A stretch of 64,000 nucleotides of DNA from assembly GCA_030652335.1 (NCBI GenBank), contig JAUSAW010000009.1, positions 1 to 64,000 of the forward strand, written 5' to 3'. This document shows positions 10,832-18,740 of this stretch, piece after piece. This DNA is from Gammaproteobacteria bacterium (GTDB taxonomy: Bacteria > Pseudomonadota > Gammaproteobacteria > Francisellales > CACEW01). The notes under the pieces were generated by a model. The model did no database searches, had not been told where the DNA came from, and worked only from the letters and a program-made list of their open reading frames with translations. The translations under genes were made by a program, and so were the position numbers. Each line of letters starts with the position of its first letter. Within the stretch, counting starts at the first letter, position 1.

Positions 10832-11581
10832 TTACCAGGCAGCCATATTATTAACAGCAAAGAATGCTTCTTTGCCAACTGTAGATTCACCACCAAATTT
10901 AAATGGCGTTACTTCAGACTGTAATACTAAAGCTGCCTCATATTCTGTAGTAGGGTCTGCTGAATCACTGGTTTGAAAAGGATCAGTGTGCAATAGAGAG
11001 CCAGTTTCAGCAGCGCTCGATGCGGAAATCGAGCTCACTTCTGACCGAGCACTGCCTCGCCCATTATCTCCCTCGGGGAATAAAGGCGCTGTTAATTCAG
11101 CATTATTAGACATAGCCATGGCTATTCGACGTCGCTCTGCCGCTGCCCCTACTATGCATAAACAGGTTATAATAATTGCAAGACCCGCTGCTGCTGCCAG
11201 TAAAGCTAGACCAACATTAAGCCCCGAACTAACAGCATGACAATTCAATCCGGAATTATCCATGACTTGTTGTGCGGTGCTAATCATACATTGACCATCA
11301 GCATTGACCCGGCCTGAGCTGCTTGATATATCAAATTGAGTTTGATCTCCATTGCTCGCAGTACAGATATTTGAAAACATGTGATAGTCTACATGAGCTT
11401 CGTGAGGCTGGACTCCACTACAAATTTTTACAAGCGCATTAAATGAAGCAGATAAAGAATCGGCAGCTGGTCCATTGACATCTAGTATATAAGTTGTCCC
11501 AGCTTGATCTTTAAAGCCATACTGATCGTCCGACAGTACTTGTTCTAAAATTTTATCAGCTGCTGTAGTTATGCCGTTCAT
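10832..11581 (-). CDS. Four-cysteine single-pass membrane protein (tandem family member 1)
   Basis: A 249-aa protein of unknown function, one of three tandem copies that begin MNG(I/T)TTAADKILEQV. The N-terminal domain contains YGFKDQAGTTYILDV, then C54 in VKICSGVQPHE, C73, C98 in NADGQCM and C114 in SGLNC. These four cysteine positions are identical in members 2 and 3. The membrane segment is about 121-146, followed by a basic RRR stop-transfer patch. The tail carries AELTAPLF (161-168) and ends with EYEAAL...PFKFGGEST. There is no signal peptide, so topology is probably N-out, C-in. An SD-like AGGGA precedes the ATG; promoter and terminator flank the gene. Confidence 0.9.
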   Translation of the reverse strand: MNGITTAADKILEQVLSDDQYGFKDQAGTTYILDVNGPAADSLSASFNALVKICSGVQPHEAHVDYHMFSNICTASNGDQTQFDISSSSGRVNADGQCMISTAQQVMDNSGLNCHAVSSGLNVGLALLAAAAGLAIIITCLCIVGAAAERRRIAMAMSNNAELTAPLFPEGDNGRGSARSEVSSISASSAAETGSLLHTDPFQTSDSADPTTEYEAALVLQSEVTPFKFGGESTVGKEAFFAVNNMAAW

Positions 11582-11614
11582 CGAATATCCCTATTCATAT
11601 TAATGACTAAACAC

Positions 11615-11642
11615 ATTATCCATGCATAATAATTATGCGCAA
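11615..11642 (-). promoter_or_regulatory. Promoter of tandem member 1
   Basis: On the minus strand TTGCGC (11637-11642), a 16-bp spacer and GATAAT (11615-11620), ending 33 bp before the ATG. The spacer and flanks are nearly identical to those of members 2 and 3. Confidence 0.65.
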
Positions 11643-11684
11643 GTTAATTCCAGCATAATACAGTGGAATTTAAAATCATAGACA

Positions 11685-11708
11685 TAAAAAAGCCCGGAAA
11701 TCCGGGCT
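11685..11708 (-). terminator. Rho-independent terminator of tandem member 2
   Basis: AGCCCGGATTTCCGGGCT followed by TTTTTT on the minus strand, about 30 bp past the stop of the gene at 11739. It is the same hairpin type as in the other two cassettes. Confidence 0.85.
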
Positions 11709-11738
11709 GATAAATAAAAAACTATAGAGCTGGACTAT

Positions 11739-12518
11739 TTAAGCAGGCTTACACGCTGGAAAAGTTGCAGATGCTTTTTTACCCGCATTCGACTCGCTAC
11801 CTGATTTAAATGCTGTTGCTACAGGCAATTGCTCTTCGGTTAGCTCATACCCTGTAATGGAACCAGCCGGACCTCTATTTCGATAAGGTTCATGCGGCAT
11901 AATAGGCGGATATTTTATATCAGCCATTGGCTTGGTATCATTTTCTACAGTCGGCCGAGGATAGGCTTGCTCAAGATCAGCGGCTACGGCTGAAAGTAAA
12001 GGTGCTTTTAATTCAGCGCTAGGCATAGCCGTGGCACTGCCGAGGAGCTGCCTAGGCGCACAATGTTGCTTATATCGAGATATTAAGCACGCTAACGCCA
12101 TTAGAAGTAGAATCGAAGCAAAAACACCTGCACCAATCGCCAGAATTTTATCGTTAGGCGAATCTAGATTATTATCGCAATCCAATCCAGAATGATCTAA
12201 GATATATTGAGAGGCGTTAACCATACAATTACCATAACTATTGGGCTCCTCAGTAGTGCTCAACAATCTAAAGGCATCAATGGATCCTTGTTCTCCATAA
12301 CAGGTATCAAAAACCAAGAGATTCGTTCCATAACCTTCATGAGGATGGACTCCAACACAAGTTTCTACCAGCTTATTAAACGAGTCTGTTAAAGCTTCGG
12401 CAGCTGGCCCCGTGACATCTAGTAGATAATACGCACCGCTATCATCTTTAAAGCCATAGAAAAACTCCTGTAGCACTTCTTCTAGAACTTTATCTGAGGC
12501 TGTAGTTATACCGTTCAT
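11739..12518 (-). CDS. Four-cysteine single-pass membrane protein (tandem family member 2)
   Basis: A 259-aa paralogue of unknown function. It begins MNGITTASDKVLEEV, then YGFKDDSGAYYLLDVTGPAAEAL. Cysteines C54, C73, C98 and C114 are at the same positions as in members 1 and 3. The sequence between C73 and C98 is the most diverged part (GEQGSIDAFRLLSTTEEPNS). The membrane segment is about 125-147, followed by SRYKQHC. The tail has SAELKAPLLSA (167-177) and the shared C-terminal block GYELTEEQ...AFKSGSESNAGKK. An AAGGA ribosome-binding site and its own promoter and terminator support independent expression. Confidence 0.9.
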   Translation of the reverse strand: MNGITTASDKVLEEVLQEFFYGFKDDSGAYYLLDVTGPAAEALTDSFNKLVETCVGVHPHEGYGTNLLVFDTCYGEQGSIDAFRLLSTTEEPNSYGNCMVNASQYILDHSGLDCDNNLDSPNDKILAIGAGVFASILLLMALACLISRYKQHCAPRQLLGSATAMPSAELKAPLLSAVAADLEQAYPRPTVENDTKPMADIKYPPIMPHEPYRNRGPAGSITGYELTEEQLPVATAFKSGSESNAGKKASATFPACKPA

Positions 12519-12550
12519 TGAATATCCTTATTCATGTTAAGTCTTAGCAC

Positions 12551-12578
12551 ATTATCCATGTATAATAATTATGTGCAA
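12551..12578 (-). promoter_or_regulatory. Promoter of tandem member 2
   Basis: On the minus strand TTGCAC (12573-12578), a 16-bp spacer and GATAAT (12551-12556), 33 bp before the ATG. It is the best conserved of the three copies. Confidence 0.65.
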
Positions 12579-12620
12579 GTTAATTTCAGCAGAATATAGT
12601 GGAATTTAATGTCATCGACA

Positions 12621-12644
12621 TAAAAAAGCCCGGGAATCCGGGCT
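12621..12644 (-). terminator. Rho-independent terminator of tandem member 3
   Basis: AGCCCGGATTCCCGGGCT followed by TTTTTT on the minus strand, about 30 bp past the stop at 12676. Confidence 0.85.
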
Positions 12645-12675
12645 GATAAATGAGAAAAACTATAGCGCTTAATTA

Positions 12676-13377
12676 TTACGCAGATTTATCGGCTGAATAT
12701 GACACAGATTTTTCATCGTTAGTAGGCTTACCACCGGCTTTAAATGGCATTGGAGCTAACTCATAGCCTCCGCTTTGATGAGGTGCAACTGGGGATGTTA
12801 TTAGCATACGCCTTGCTGCAGGAGTCCTCACTTCGGCAGCAGCTCTCGCTGCTGGCAGAATAGTGGCTTGTTCATCTCCAGCCAAAATTAAACGCTCTGC
12901 TAAATGATCATCATTGAGCGCCGAGGTATTATTTCGTCCACAGCGATTGCTCATTGCCCATGCGCATAAGGAAATGGCAACAATTGTTATTGCAAGCATT
13001 ATAGCTATAATAATATAACGCATCGGAATAGCCTGACAGTGTAATCCAGAACTATCAATGACTTGCTTTGCGGCGCTAACCATACATTGTCCATCAGCAT
13101 TGACCTGGTCAGAGCTGCTTGCCAAGCCAAAGCTAGTTTCATCGCCATTACTCGCTGTACAGAATGTTGATAACAGTCTGTTTGATACGTGAGCTTCGTG
13201 AGGCTTGACTCCACCGCAAGCTTCTACAAGCTTATTAAATGCATCTGATAAAGCATCAGCCGCTGAGCCTGAGGCTTCTAGTATATAATTTGTTCCAGCT
13301 TCATCTATAAAACCATACGCATTATGCGATCGTACTTGTTCTAAAATTTTATCTGCTGCTGTAGTTGTACCGTTCAT
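12676..13377 (-). CDS. Four-cysteine single-pass membrane protein (tandem family member 3)
   Basis: A 233-aa paralogue of unknown function, beginning MNGTTTAADKILEQV and YGFIDEAGTNYILE. C54, C73, C98 and C114 are conserved, and the stretch NADGQCMVSAAKQV is close to member 1. The membrane segment (about 120-142) starts almost directly after C114. The tail has ERLILAGDEQ and the shared GGYELAPMPFKAGGKP block. An AAGGA ribosome-binding site precedes the ATG. It is the first of the array on the minus strand, downstream of sspB with 125 bp between them. Confidence 0.9.
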   Translation of the reverse strand: MNGTTTAADKILEQVRSHNAYGFIDEAGTNYILEASGSAADALSDAFNKLVEACGGVKPHEAHVSNRLLSTFCTASNGDETSFGLASSSDQVNADGQCMVSAAKQVIDSSGLHCQAIPMRYIIIAIMLAITIVAISLCAWAMSNRCGRNNTSALNDDHLAERLILAGDEQATILPAARAAAEVRTPAARRMLITSPVAPHQSGGYELAPMPFKAGGKPTNDEKSVSYSADKSA

Positions 13378-13409
13378 TGTATATCCTTATTTACGTTAAT
13401 GACTTACAT

Positions 13410-13437
13410 ATTATCCATGGATAATAATCGTAAACAA
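13410..13437 (-). promoter_or_regulatory. Promoter of tandem member 3 with perfect palindrome
   Basis: On the minus strand TTGTTT (13432-13437), a 16-bp spacer and GATAAT (13410-13415). The -10 hexamer is half of the perfect 16-bp palindrome ATTATCCATGGATAAT (13410-13425). The other two copies have one-base variants of it, so it could be an operator overlapping the promoter. Confidence 0.6.
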
Positions 13438-13502
13438 GCTGATCACAACTGACCTGGTGGAAGTAATTGTAACAATCTGGCACGCATATCTTAGCCGTTA
13501 AA

Positions 13503-13901
13503 TTATTTGACTAAACGTAGCGCCGGGCCTTTTTTGGCCGGGCTAGGGTCGAGCTCATCTTCGCTTTCGCCTTCATTGACTAATAAACCATAACCTTGTT
13601 CTTGGGCATAAATGCCTTGTCCAGTTTCATTAGCATATAAGGCTTGAACGGAATCGAGTGGCACATAAATTTGCCAAGCTTGGCCGCCAAAACTAGCGTC
13701 AAAACTAAGCACTTCATTGCCGAAGCTTAAATTTTGAATGGCATTGGGGTCGATATTTAAGACGATTTGACCTTCATCGATATACTCAGATGGAACTTGA
13801 ACGCCCTCATCTTCAGCATTAACCAATAAATATGGCGTGAACTTATGGTCCACGATCCAGTCAAAAGTGCTTTGTAATAAAAACCCGCGCAGCCTTGCCA
13901 T
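13503..13901 (-). CDS. sspB: ClpXP adaptor SspB
   Basis: Binds ssrA-tagged proteins from stalled ribosomes and delivers them to ClpXP protease. The 132-aa protein has the SspB core (TPYLLVNAEDEGVQVPSEYI, GQIVLNIDPNAI, SFDASFGGQ, VPLDSVQALYANETGQG). A flexible acidic linker leads to the C-terminal ClpX-docking tail GPALRLVK, which matches the E. coli end GRPALRVVK. It directly follows sspA (4 bp). Confidence 0.95.
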   Translation of the reverse strand: MARLRGFLLQSTFDWIVDHKFTPYLLVNAEDEGVQVPSEYIDEGQIVLNIDPNAIQNLSFGNEVLSFDASFGGQAWQIYVPLDSVQALYANETGQGIYAQEQGYGLLVNEGESEDELDPSPAKKGPALRLVK

Positions 13902-13905
13902 TTTG

Positions 13906-14538
13906 CTAGTCTCTCATTTCGCGTTCAGCATCGGTTAAGCTGGTTTGAAATGATTCGCGTTTAAATAATTTTTCCGCATATTTAATAATAGGCTTGCCTT
14001 GCTCGGCAGGAAGATTAATACCATAAGAAGGTAGGCGCCACAATAAGGCGGCTAAGCTACAGTCGACCAGGGTAAATTCTTCGCTTAAGAAATAAGGAGA
14101 ATCACCAAACACGGGAGCTACCGATAATAGGCTATCGTAAAGTTCTTTACGGGCTTTTTCAGCCTGGGCCTTAGTCTCAGCATGATTAATATCTTTTACT
14201 AAAGAATACCAATCACGGTCAACTCTTAACATCATTAAGCGGTTACGGGCACGTGCCACTGGATAAACCGGCATTAAGGGTGGATGAGGAAAGCGTTCTT
14301 CCAGGTATTCTAAAATAATACTGGATTCATATAATACTAAATCGCGGTCAACTAAAGTTGGAACGGTACCATAGGGATTAAGCTCAAAAAGCTCATTGGG
14401 CTTATTGTTTAAATCCACTTCGACTGTTTCAGCCACTACACCTTTTTCTGCCAACACGATACGAACTCGTTGGGAGTAAGGGCAGGATTTATTCGAAAAT
14501 AGAGTCATTACAGAGCGTTTATTGTTTATTACGGACAT
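13906..14538 (-). CDS. sspA: Stringent starvation protein A
   Basis: An RNA-polymerase-associated protein with a glutathione-S-transferase fold that modulates transcription during starvation and acid stress. The N-terminal thioredoxin-like half carries TLFSNKSCPYSQRVRIVLAEKGV and a NPYGTVPTLVDRDLVLYESSIILEY-type segment typical of SspA; the helical half follows. The length of 210 aa is normal. It is the promoter-proximal gene of sspA-sspB and is separated from upstream rpsI by a terminator. Confidence 0.94.
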   Translation of the reverse strand: MSVINNKRSVMTLFSNKSCPYSQRVRIVLAEKGVVAETVEVDLNNKPNELFELNPYGTVPTLVDRDLVLYESSIILEYLEERFPHPPLMPVYPVARARNRLMMLRVDRDWYSLVKDINHAETKAQAEKARKELYDSLLSVAPVFGDSPYFLSEEFTLVDCSLAALLWRLPSYGINLPAEQGKPIIKYAEKLFKRESFQTSLTDAEREMRD

Positions 14539-14587
14539 TCAAAGATTCCTTATAACAATGAAAAACGTAGAAGTCATAAGCTTATAC

Positions 14588-14624
14588 AAAAAAGCCCCAC
14601 ATAATCAATAATGAACATGTAGGG
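14588..14624 (-). terminator. Terminator of the rplM-rpsI operon
   Basis: On the minus strand an imperfect CCCTACAT/ATGTGGGG hairpin with a 15-base loop is followed by TTTTTT. It lies 23 bp after the rpsI stop. Confidence 0.7.
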
Positions 14625-14646
14625 CCAGCAGATAAACATTTTGCAA

Positions 14647-15039
14647 TTAGCGCTTGGAGTATTGTGGGCGTTTACGCGCTTTGTGCAATCCAACTTTTTT
14701 ACGCTCTACTTCACGTGAGTCACGTGTAACAAAACCAGCATCGCGCAATGAAGGGCGTAAGGTTTCATCCATCTCCATCAAGGCACGAGTAATACCGTGG
14801 CGAATTGCGCCGGCTTGGCCGTTAGAGCCACCGCCTTTAACATTCACTTTAATATCAACCTTGTCGAGCAGGTTTACTAATTCTAGAGGCTGGCGAACCA
14901 TCATTCTTGAAGTTGGACGACCAAAATATTCTTCTAATGTTTTGCCGTTAACAACGATAGCGCCTTTACCGCGTGATAAATAAACGCGAGCCGTTGCTGT
15001 TTTACGACGGCCAGTTCCTAATTCTTGAGTAGTTGCCAT
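14647..15039 (-). CDS. rpsI: 30S ribosomal protein S9
   Basis: A 130-aa component of the small-subunit head whose C-terminal tail reaches the P-site tRNA. The sequence [19 protein letters not shown] near the start and the terminal [16 protein letters not shown] are diagnostic; the final SKR contacts tRNA. It follows rplM by 15 bp, the standard bacterial pairing, and both are read from a promoter upstream of 15489. Confidence 0.98.
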   Translation of the reverse strand: MATTQELGTGRRKTATARVYLSRGKGAIVVNGKTLEEYFGRPTSRMMVRQPLELVNLLDKVDIKVNVKGGGSNGQAGAIRHGITRALMEMDETLRPSLRDAGFVTRDSREVERKKVGLHKARKRPQYSKR

Positions 15040-15054
15040 TAAAAATACCTTTTT

Positions 15055-15489
15055 CTATGCTTTAATTGTAAATATTTGGGGTTGTTGAGCCGCATGTGGA
15101 TGCTCAGCACCAGCGTAAACTTTAAGCTTTCTAAACATTTCACGACCCAATGGGTTGTTAGGAAGCATGCCTTTAATGGCTTTTTCGATAACCATTTCAG
15201 GTTTGTACTGAAGTAATTTTTCAAAAGTAATTTCTTTAATCCCACCTGGATGACCAGTGTGACGATAATAGGTTTTATTTTTTGCTTTATTACCGGTTAC
15301 TTTAATTTTGGATGCGTTTAATACCACGATATAATCACCGGTATCGACATGGGGAGTATATTCAGGTTTATGTTTACCTTTTAAACGGGATGCCACTTGG
15401 CTAGCCAAGTTACCCAAAACCAAACCATCAGCATCAATAATATACCAATCGCGTTTGACAGTTTCATTTTTTGCACTAAACGTCTTCAT
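15055..15489 (-). CDS. rplM: 50S ribosomal protein L13
   Basis: A 144-aa early-assembly protein of the large subunit. Conserved blocks are [50 protein letters not shown] and [16 protein letters not shown]. The leader upstream (15490-15545) contains a small perfect hairpin, CGGCG-CAT-CGCCG (15527-15539). Autogenous control of rplM leaders is known in other bacteria, but nothing here proves it. Confidence 0.98.
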   Translation of the reverse strand: MKTFSAKNETVKRDWYIIDADGLVLGNLASQVASRLKGKHKPEYTPHVDTGDYIVVLNASKIKVTGNKAKNKTYYRHTGHPGGIKEITFEKLLQYKPEMVIEKAIKGMLPNNPLGREMFRKLKVYAGAEHPHAAQQPQIFTIKA

Positions 15490-15758
15490 TTATATAACCC
15501 TATATTTGCTAATATCTGTTAATTCTCGGCGCATCGCCGCCTTTTAGAGGTGACGCATCATATCTTAGATAGGTGCAACATACAATACCCATCTGTAAAT
15601 TTATGAATAGAAAATGAAGGTGGATCATATCAAAACTAAATGTAGATTTCAAAGCTTTTTAAGTCAAACGTGCTAAAGCTAATTAAAACTACTATTCTAG
15701 CGAGCACAATTTTATAATGGGACTCAGTTAAATAATTTGGCATTATACGGATAAAGAC

Positions 15759-16547
15759 ATGGGGCCTTTTGTTTTCAAAAGCGTATTACAAGCACCAAAA
15801 ACTCCTGCAGAAGCCATCAAAAGCCGGCGCCAACCCTGTTATGGATTTTCCGTCATTATTAACTTATCGACAAATACCGAACTTATTCGTTCTTTGGAAA
15901 CCACTCGTGACCATATTATAGCTATAATCGATCCAGACAGAGCATCAAAGCCCCACCCCGTCCGCTCTGAATCCTATATTAAACAGAAAGCTTTTCATGC
16001 CGCCATATTTGGGATACCCCCTCTCACCGATAAAGAGGAGTTTTTGGAATCACGCAAAACTGACGGCCGCCTATTTTCAGAGATCAGTGCAAGAATAAAC
16101 GAGTCTTTGCCAGCGCACTTGCGAGAAGACAAGCCCTTTCTTAAACCTATGCAGTTTGAATTAAGACCGGATGGCAGCCTTGGCGCGCGCTTTCAGTACG
16201 AAACAAGATCTGCCGGCGCTGGCGAGGGAATACCCCCTTTGCGAAGCCTTAAAACTCGATGGGATCCAGAGAATAAATTAGCGAGCTGGGATACCACCAA
16301 TCCATTGCGTGACAGCACAGTATTTGTAGTACTATGTGTGATCGATACGGCGCTCATACCTGCCGACAAATTAACACAAATATACTGTTTGCTTGAATCG
16401 GCTACGGCGGAACTGCTGAAGCTAGGCCAGCACGCTATAACTCAATTTCAACTAATCGAGGCATTTGACAAAAGAACCTTATCAGACCGACATGTATTAA
16501 CGAGCAGCCTCATCGATTCTAGCAGTACCTCCCCGCATCTATCTTAA
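15759..16547 (+). CDS. Hypothetical cytoplasmic protein
   Basis: A 262-aa protein, not recognised. There is no signal peptide or membrane segment and the composition is mixed alpha/beta. The first half holds a hydrophobic strand (YGFSVIINLS), an alanine/histidine strand KAFHAAIFGIPP and charged helices. A central stretch reads QFELRPDGSLGARFQYE, and the C-terminus is Ser-rich. A resemblance of the single HxA strand to 2H-phosphoesterases was considered, but a second His motif is not evident. The ribosome-binding site before the ATG is weak, so the start is tentative. It ends 29 bp inside the 3' end of the convergent ABC ATPase gene. Confidence 0.55.
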   Translation: MGPFVFKSVLQAPKTPAEAIKSRRQPCYGFSVIINLSTNTELIRSLETTRDHIIAIIDPDRASKPHPVRSESYIKQKAFHAAIFGIPPLTDKEEFLESRKTDGRLFSEISARINESLPAHLREDKPFLKPMQFELRPDGSLGARFQYETRSAGAGEGIPPLRSLKTRWDPENKLASWDTTNPLRDSTVFVVLCVIDTALIPADKLTQIYCLLESATAELLKLGQHAITQFQLIEAFDKRTLSDRHVLTSSLIDSSSTSPHLS

Positions 16548-17265
16548 GACCAAACACCTCGGACAATACTTTTTCGCTCAATATTTCAGAGACCGCCCCG
16601 GCAGTATAAAGCTTGGCCTGGCTTAAAATGATCACCTCGTCCGCATACTGCTTAAGCCTATCCATATCGTGGCTTACCAGCACCACGCCGATACCTTGTG
16701 CTGCAATTTTTCTAAGATAAGCGAAGGTCCAATTTTGATAGGCCCAATCTAAATGAGCCATATGCTCATCTAATAATAGCAATTTATTTTCTGGGAGAAT
16801 GGCGTTATCCAGTTGGGCTAACAGTCTAGCCAAATGGACTCTTTGCTGCTCTCCGCCCGAGAGTGTGCTATAGGCTCGATGGCTAAAGTCAGTTAAATTT
16901 AATAATTCAAGATAGCGCTCTACCACAGCTCTGTTTTCATTTCGTGACAGATGCCGATAAGGGTATCGACCTAGAGTCACGATTTCAGCTACGCTAAATT
17001 CCGCACTAACGGTAGGTTTTTGGCTTAAAAATCCGCAATGCTGAGATCGCTTAATTGCAGACCAAGACAGGAGAGTTTGTTTATGTAAATTAACCTCGCC
17101 TTTATCTGCTTTTAGGCAACCCGATAAAACCTTTAACAGGCTAGATTTTCCTGCGCCATTAGGCCCGATAATGCCGGTAACTTTACCAGGCTGGATCGAA
17201 ACGCTTATATCGTCTAGCAAATATTTGCCTTGACGAATTAGCGTGATGTTTTTAGCTTCAAGCAT
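16519..17265 (-). CDS. ABC importer ATPase (haem/siderophore/B12 type)
   Basis: A 248-aa ATPase of the FecE/HmuV/BtuD group that powers iron-complex, haem or cobalamin uptake with the adjacent permease. Walker A is GPNGAGKSS (34-42), the Q-loop is FLSQKPTV, and the ABC signature LSGGEQQRVHLARLLAQ is HmuV-like. The Walker B region reads LLLLDEHMAHLD, keeping the catalytic Glu but replacing the usual Pro-Thr after it with His-Met; the switch His is in LVSHDMDRL. It starts 8 bp after the permease stop. No substrate-binding protein or outer-membrane receptor is encoded nearby, so the substrate is unknown. Confidence 0.88.
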   Translation of the reverse strand: MLEAKNITLIRQGKYLLDDISVSIQPGKVTGIIGPNGAGKSSLLKVLSGCLKADKGEVNLHKQTLLSWSAIKRSQHCGFLSQKPTVSAEFSVAEIVTLGRYPYRHLSRNENRAVVERYLELLNLTDFSHRAYSTLSGGEQQRVHLARLLAQLDNAILPENKLLLLDEHMAHLDWAYQNWTFAYLRKIAAQGIGVVLVSHDMDRLKQYADEVIILSQAKLYTAGAVSEILSEKVLSEVFGLKIDAGRYC

Positions 17266-17273
17266 ATATAGCC

Positions 17274-18302
17274 TTAAGAATTTCGATAATAAAATAATAG
17301 CCAGATGAAAAATAAAGCTCCCATTAAAGCGGTTACTATTCCTAAGGGTAAGATTTCTGATTGGCTAAATGATTGGCAAAATCTATCAGCGAGCAATAAT
17401 AATATAGCTCCACCAAAACCAGAATAGCTTAATAAGTGTTGATGATTGGAGCCAAAGATTCTACGCATAATGTGCGGGACCATTAAACCTACAAAAGCGA
17501 TAGGGCCAGCTAGCGCTACAGCAGCCGCGACTATCATCGATACACCGAGAATACAGATAGCCTTAAATCTTGCCAGATTAAGACCCAACTGCATCGCATC
17601 TTCTTCGCCTAAGGCCATTAGGTTTAGTGCCGAAGCCTGGCTAAACAATAACACTCCACCGCCAAGCGATAATAGTGCGCCTGAGGCTAGCAAGGTCCAC
17701 GACATGCTAGAAACCCCACCAAAACTCCAGAGCACAGCATTCTGCAGAAAATTGGCCGGCCCCACATAAAGCAGTAGCGCGATACAGGCAGAGAATAATG
17801 CATTGCAAGCCAAGCCGATTAAGATAAGCCCACCCATACTATTCTGCTTAGTCCATTTGGCACTGATATATAAAAAGCTAAATACCGCGAGACTACCGAC
17901 CATGGCTAGCAAGGGAGTAAGCCATTGCCAGAGCTGGACTAGTGGCCCGCCTATTAACCACACTAAAATAATAGCTAGGCTCGCCCCCGATGAAAGGCCA
18001 AGCAAACCAGGGTCTGCCAAAGGGTTTCGTAACAAACCTTGCATAACCGCGCCTGAAATACCAAGCCCTGCCCCTACTAAGGCTATGGCTAATAATCGTG
18101 GCAACCTTAAAAACCAGACTACTGAAAATTGTTCTGCGCTAAAATTGCCCCGATGAAAAAGCGGAAAGCCTATAATATCCATTAATTGCTGGAAGCTAAT
18201 TTTTACGGCACCACTATTTAAAGCGAATATGAAAACAGCGAGCAATAGCATCCCTACTAGCAGATAACGAGCGTGGTTATTAGGATTAAGCATTGGCCTC
18301 AT
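17274..18302 (-). CDS. FecCD-family ABC permease
   Basis: A 342-aa inner-membrane permease with about ten hydrophobic segments, the transmembrane partner of the ATPase immediately downstream. Signature sequences include WFLRLPRLLAIALVGAGLGISGAVMQ, RNPLADPGLLGLSSGAS and, late in the protein, ALAGPIAFVGLMVPHIMRRIFG, all typical of FecCD/BtuC/HmuU permeases. The start is the distal of two nearby ATGs. The substrate is probably a haem, siderophore or cobalamin complex by family; the sequence does not decide. Confidence 0.92.
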   Translation of the reverse strand: MRPMLNPNNHARYLLVGMLLLAVFIFALNSGAVKISFQQLMDIIGFPLFHRGNFSAEQFSVVWFLRLPRLLAIALVGAGLGISGAVMQGLLRNPLADPGLLGLSSGASLAIILVWLIGGPLVQLWQWLTPLLAMVGSLAVFSFLYISAKWTKQNSMGGLILIGLACNALFSACIALLLYVGPANFLQNAVLWSFGGVSSMSWTLLASGALLSLGGGVLLFSQASALNLMALGEEDAMQLGLNLARFKAICILGVSMIVAAAVALAGPIAFVGLMVPHIMRRIFGSNHQHLLSYSGFGGAILLLLADRFCQSFSQSEILPLGIVTALMGALFFIWLLFYYRNS

Positions 18303-18387
18303 AAATTATCCAGTCTATGAATTAAAAACACTGGAGTTTATCTTTCCTCTCAGCTAAGCTCAACGATGTTATCAGCAATCTATCGGC

Positions 18388-18732
18388 ATGAACACTATGA
18401 AACATGATTATATGACAGATCGGAATTGGGCACTTGATGAGGAATCTACTAACTCCTTCGCCCCAAAATCTTTATTAAAAAAAGCCCTGCTTAGCCTGGC
18501 TGTATTTTTTATTATCCTGGCCATGGCCGCTTATGCTTGGCACCAAATAAAACACCATGAAAAGCCAGTCAGCAGCGAAGCTGTCGTGCCCTCCGCTATT
18601 ACAGCCGTTACGGCAACTATGCCGGCAACGCCAGCTTCCAACAGTTCGGCTCAAGCTATTGCCACCCCTGCAGCAACAACAGATACACCAGCAACTAGCA
18701 CAGCCATCTCATCAGCCCCCATTTCTTCCTAA
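18388..18732 (+). CDS. Small membrane-anchored Ala/Thr/Ser-rich protein
   Basis: A 114-aa protein, not recognised. A polar N-terminus is followed by one membrane segment (about residues 33-50, LSLAVFFIILAMAAYAW) and a low-complexity tail rich in Ala, Thr, Ser and Pro. By the positive-inside rule this tail should lie in the periplasm. It ends 8 bp before minC and may be cotranscribed with it. No strong ribosome-binding site is visible and three ATGs lie within the first nine codons. A role at the division site would be a guess from position only. Confidence 0.6.
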   Translation: MNTMKHDYMTDRNWALDEESTNSFAPKSLLKKALLSLAVFFIILAMAAYAWHQIKHHEKPVSSEAVVPSAITAVTATMPATPASNSSAQAIATPAATTDTPATSTAISSAPISS

Positions 18733-18740
18733 GGTTTACT

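Noticed and set aside
15525..15545. L13-binding leader riboswitch-like structure upstream of rplM
   Set aside because: Only a small 5-bp hairpin is visible and no match to a known leader can be demonstrated, so it is mentioned only with the gene.
15759..16547. 2H-phosphoesterase assignment for the unknown gene
   Set aside because: Only one HxA-like strand is present; the second His motif required for the family is not evident.
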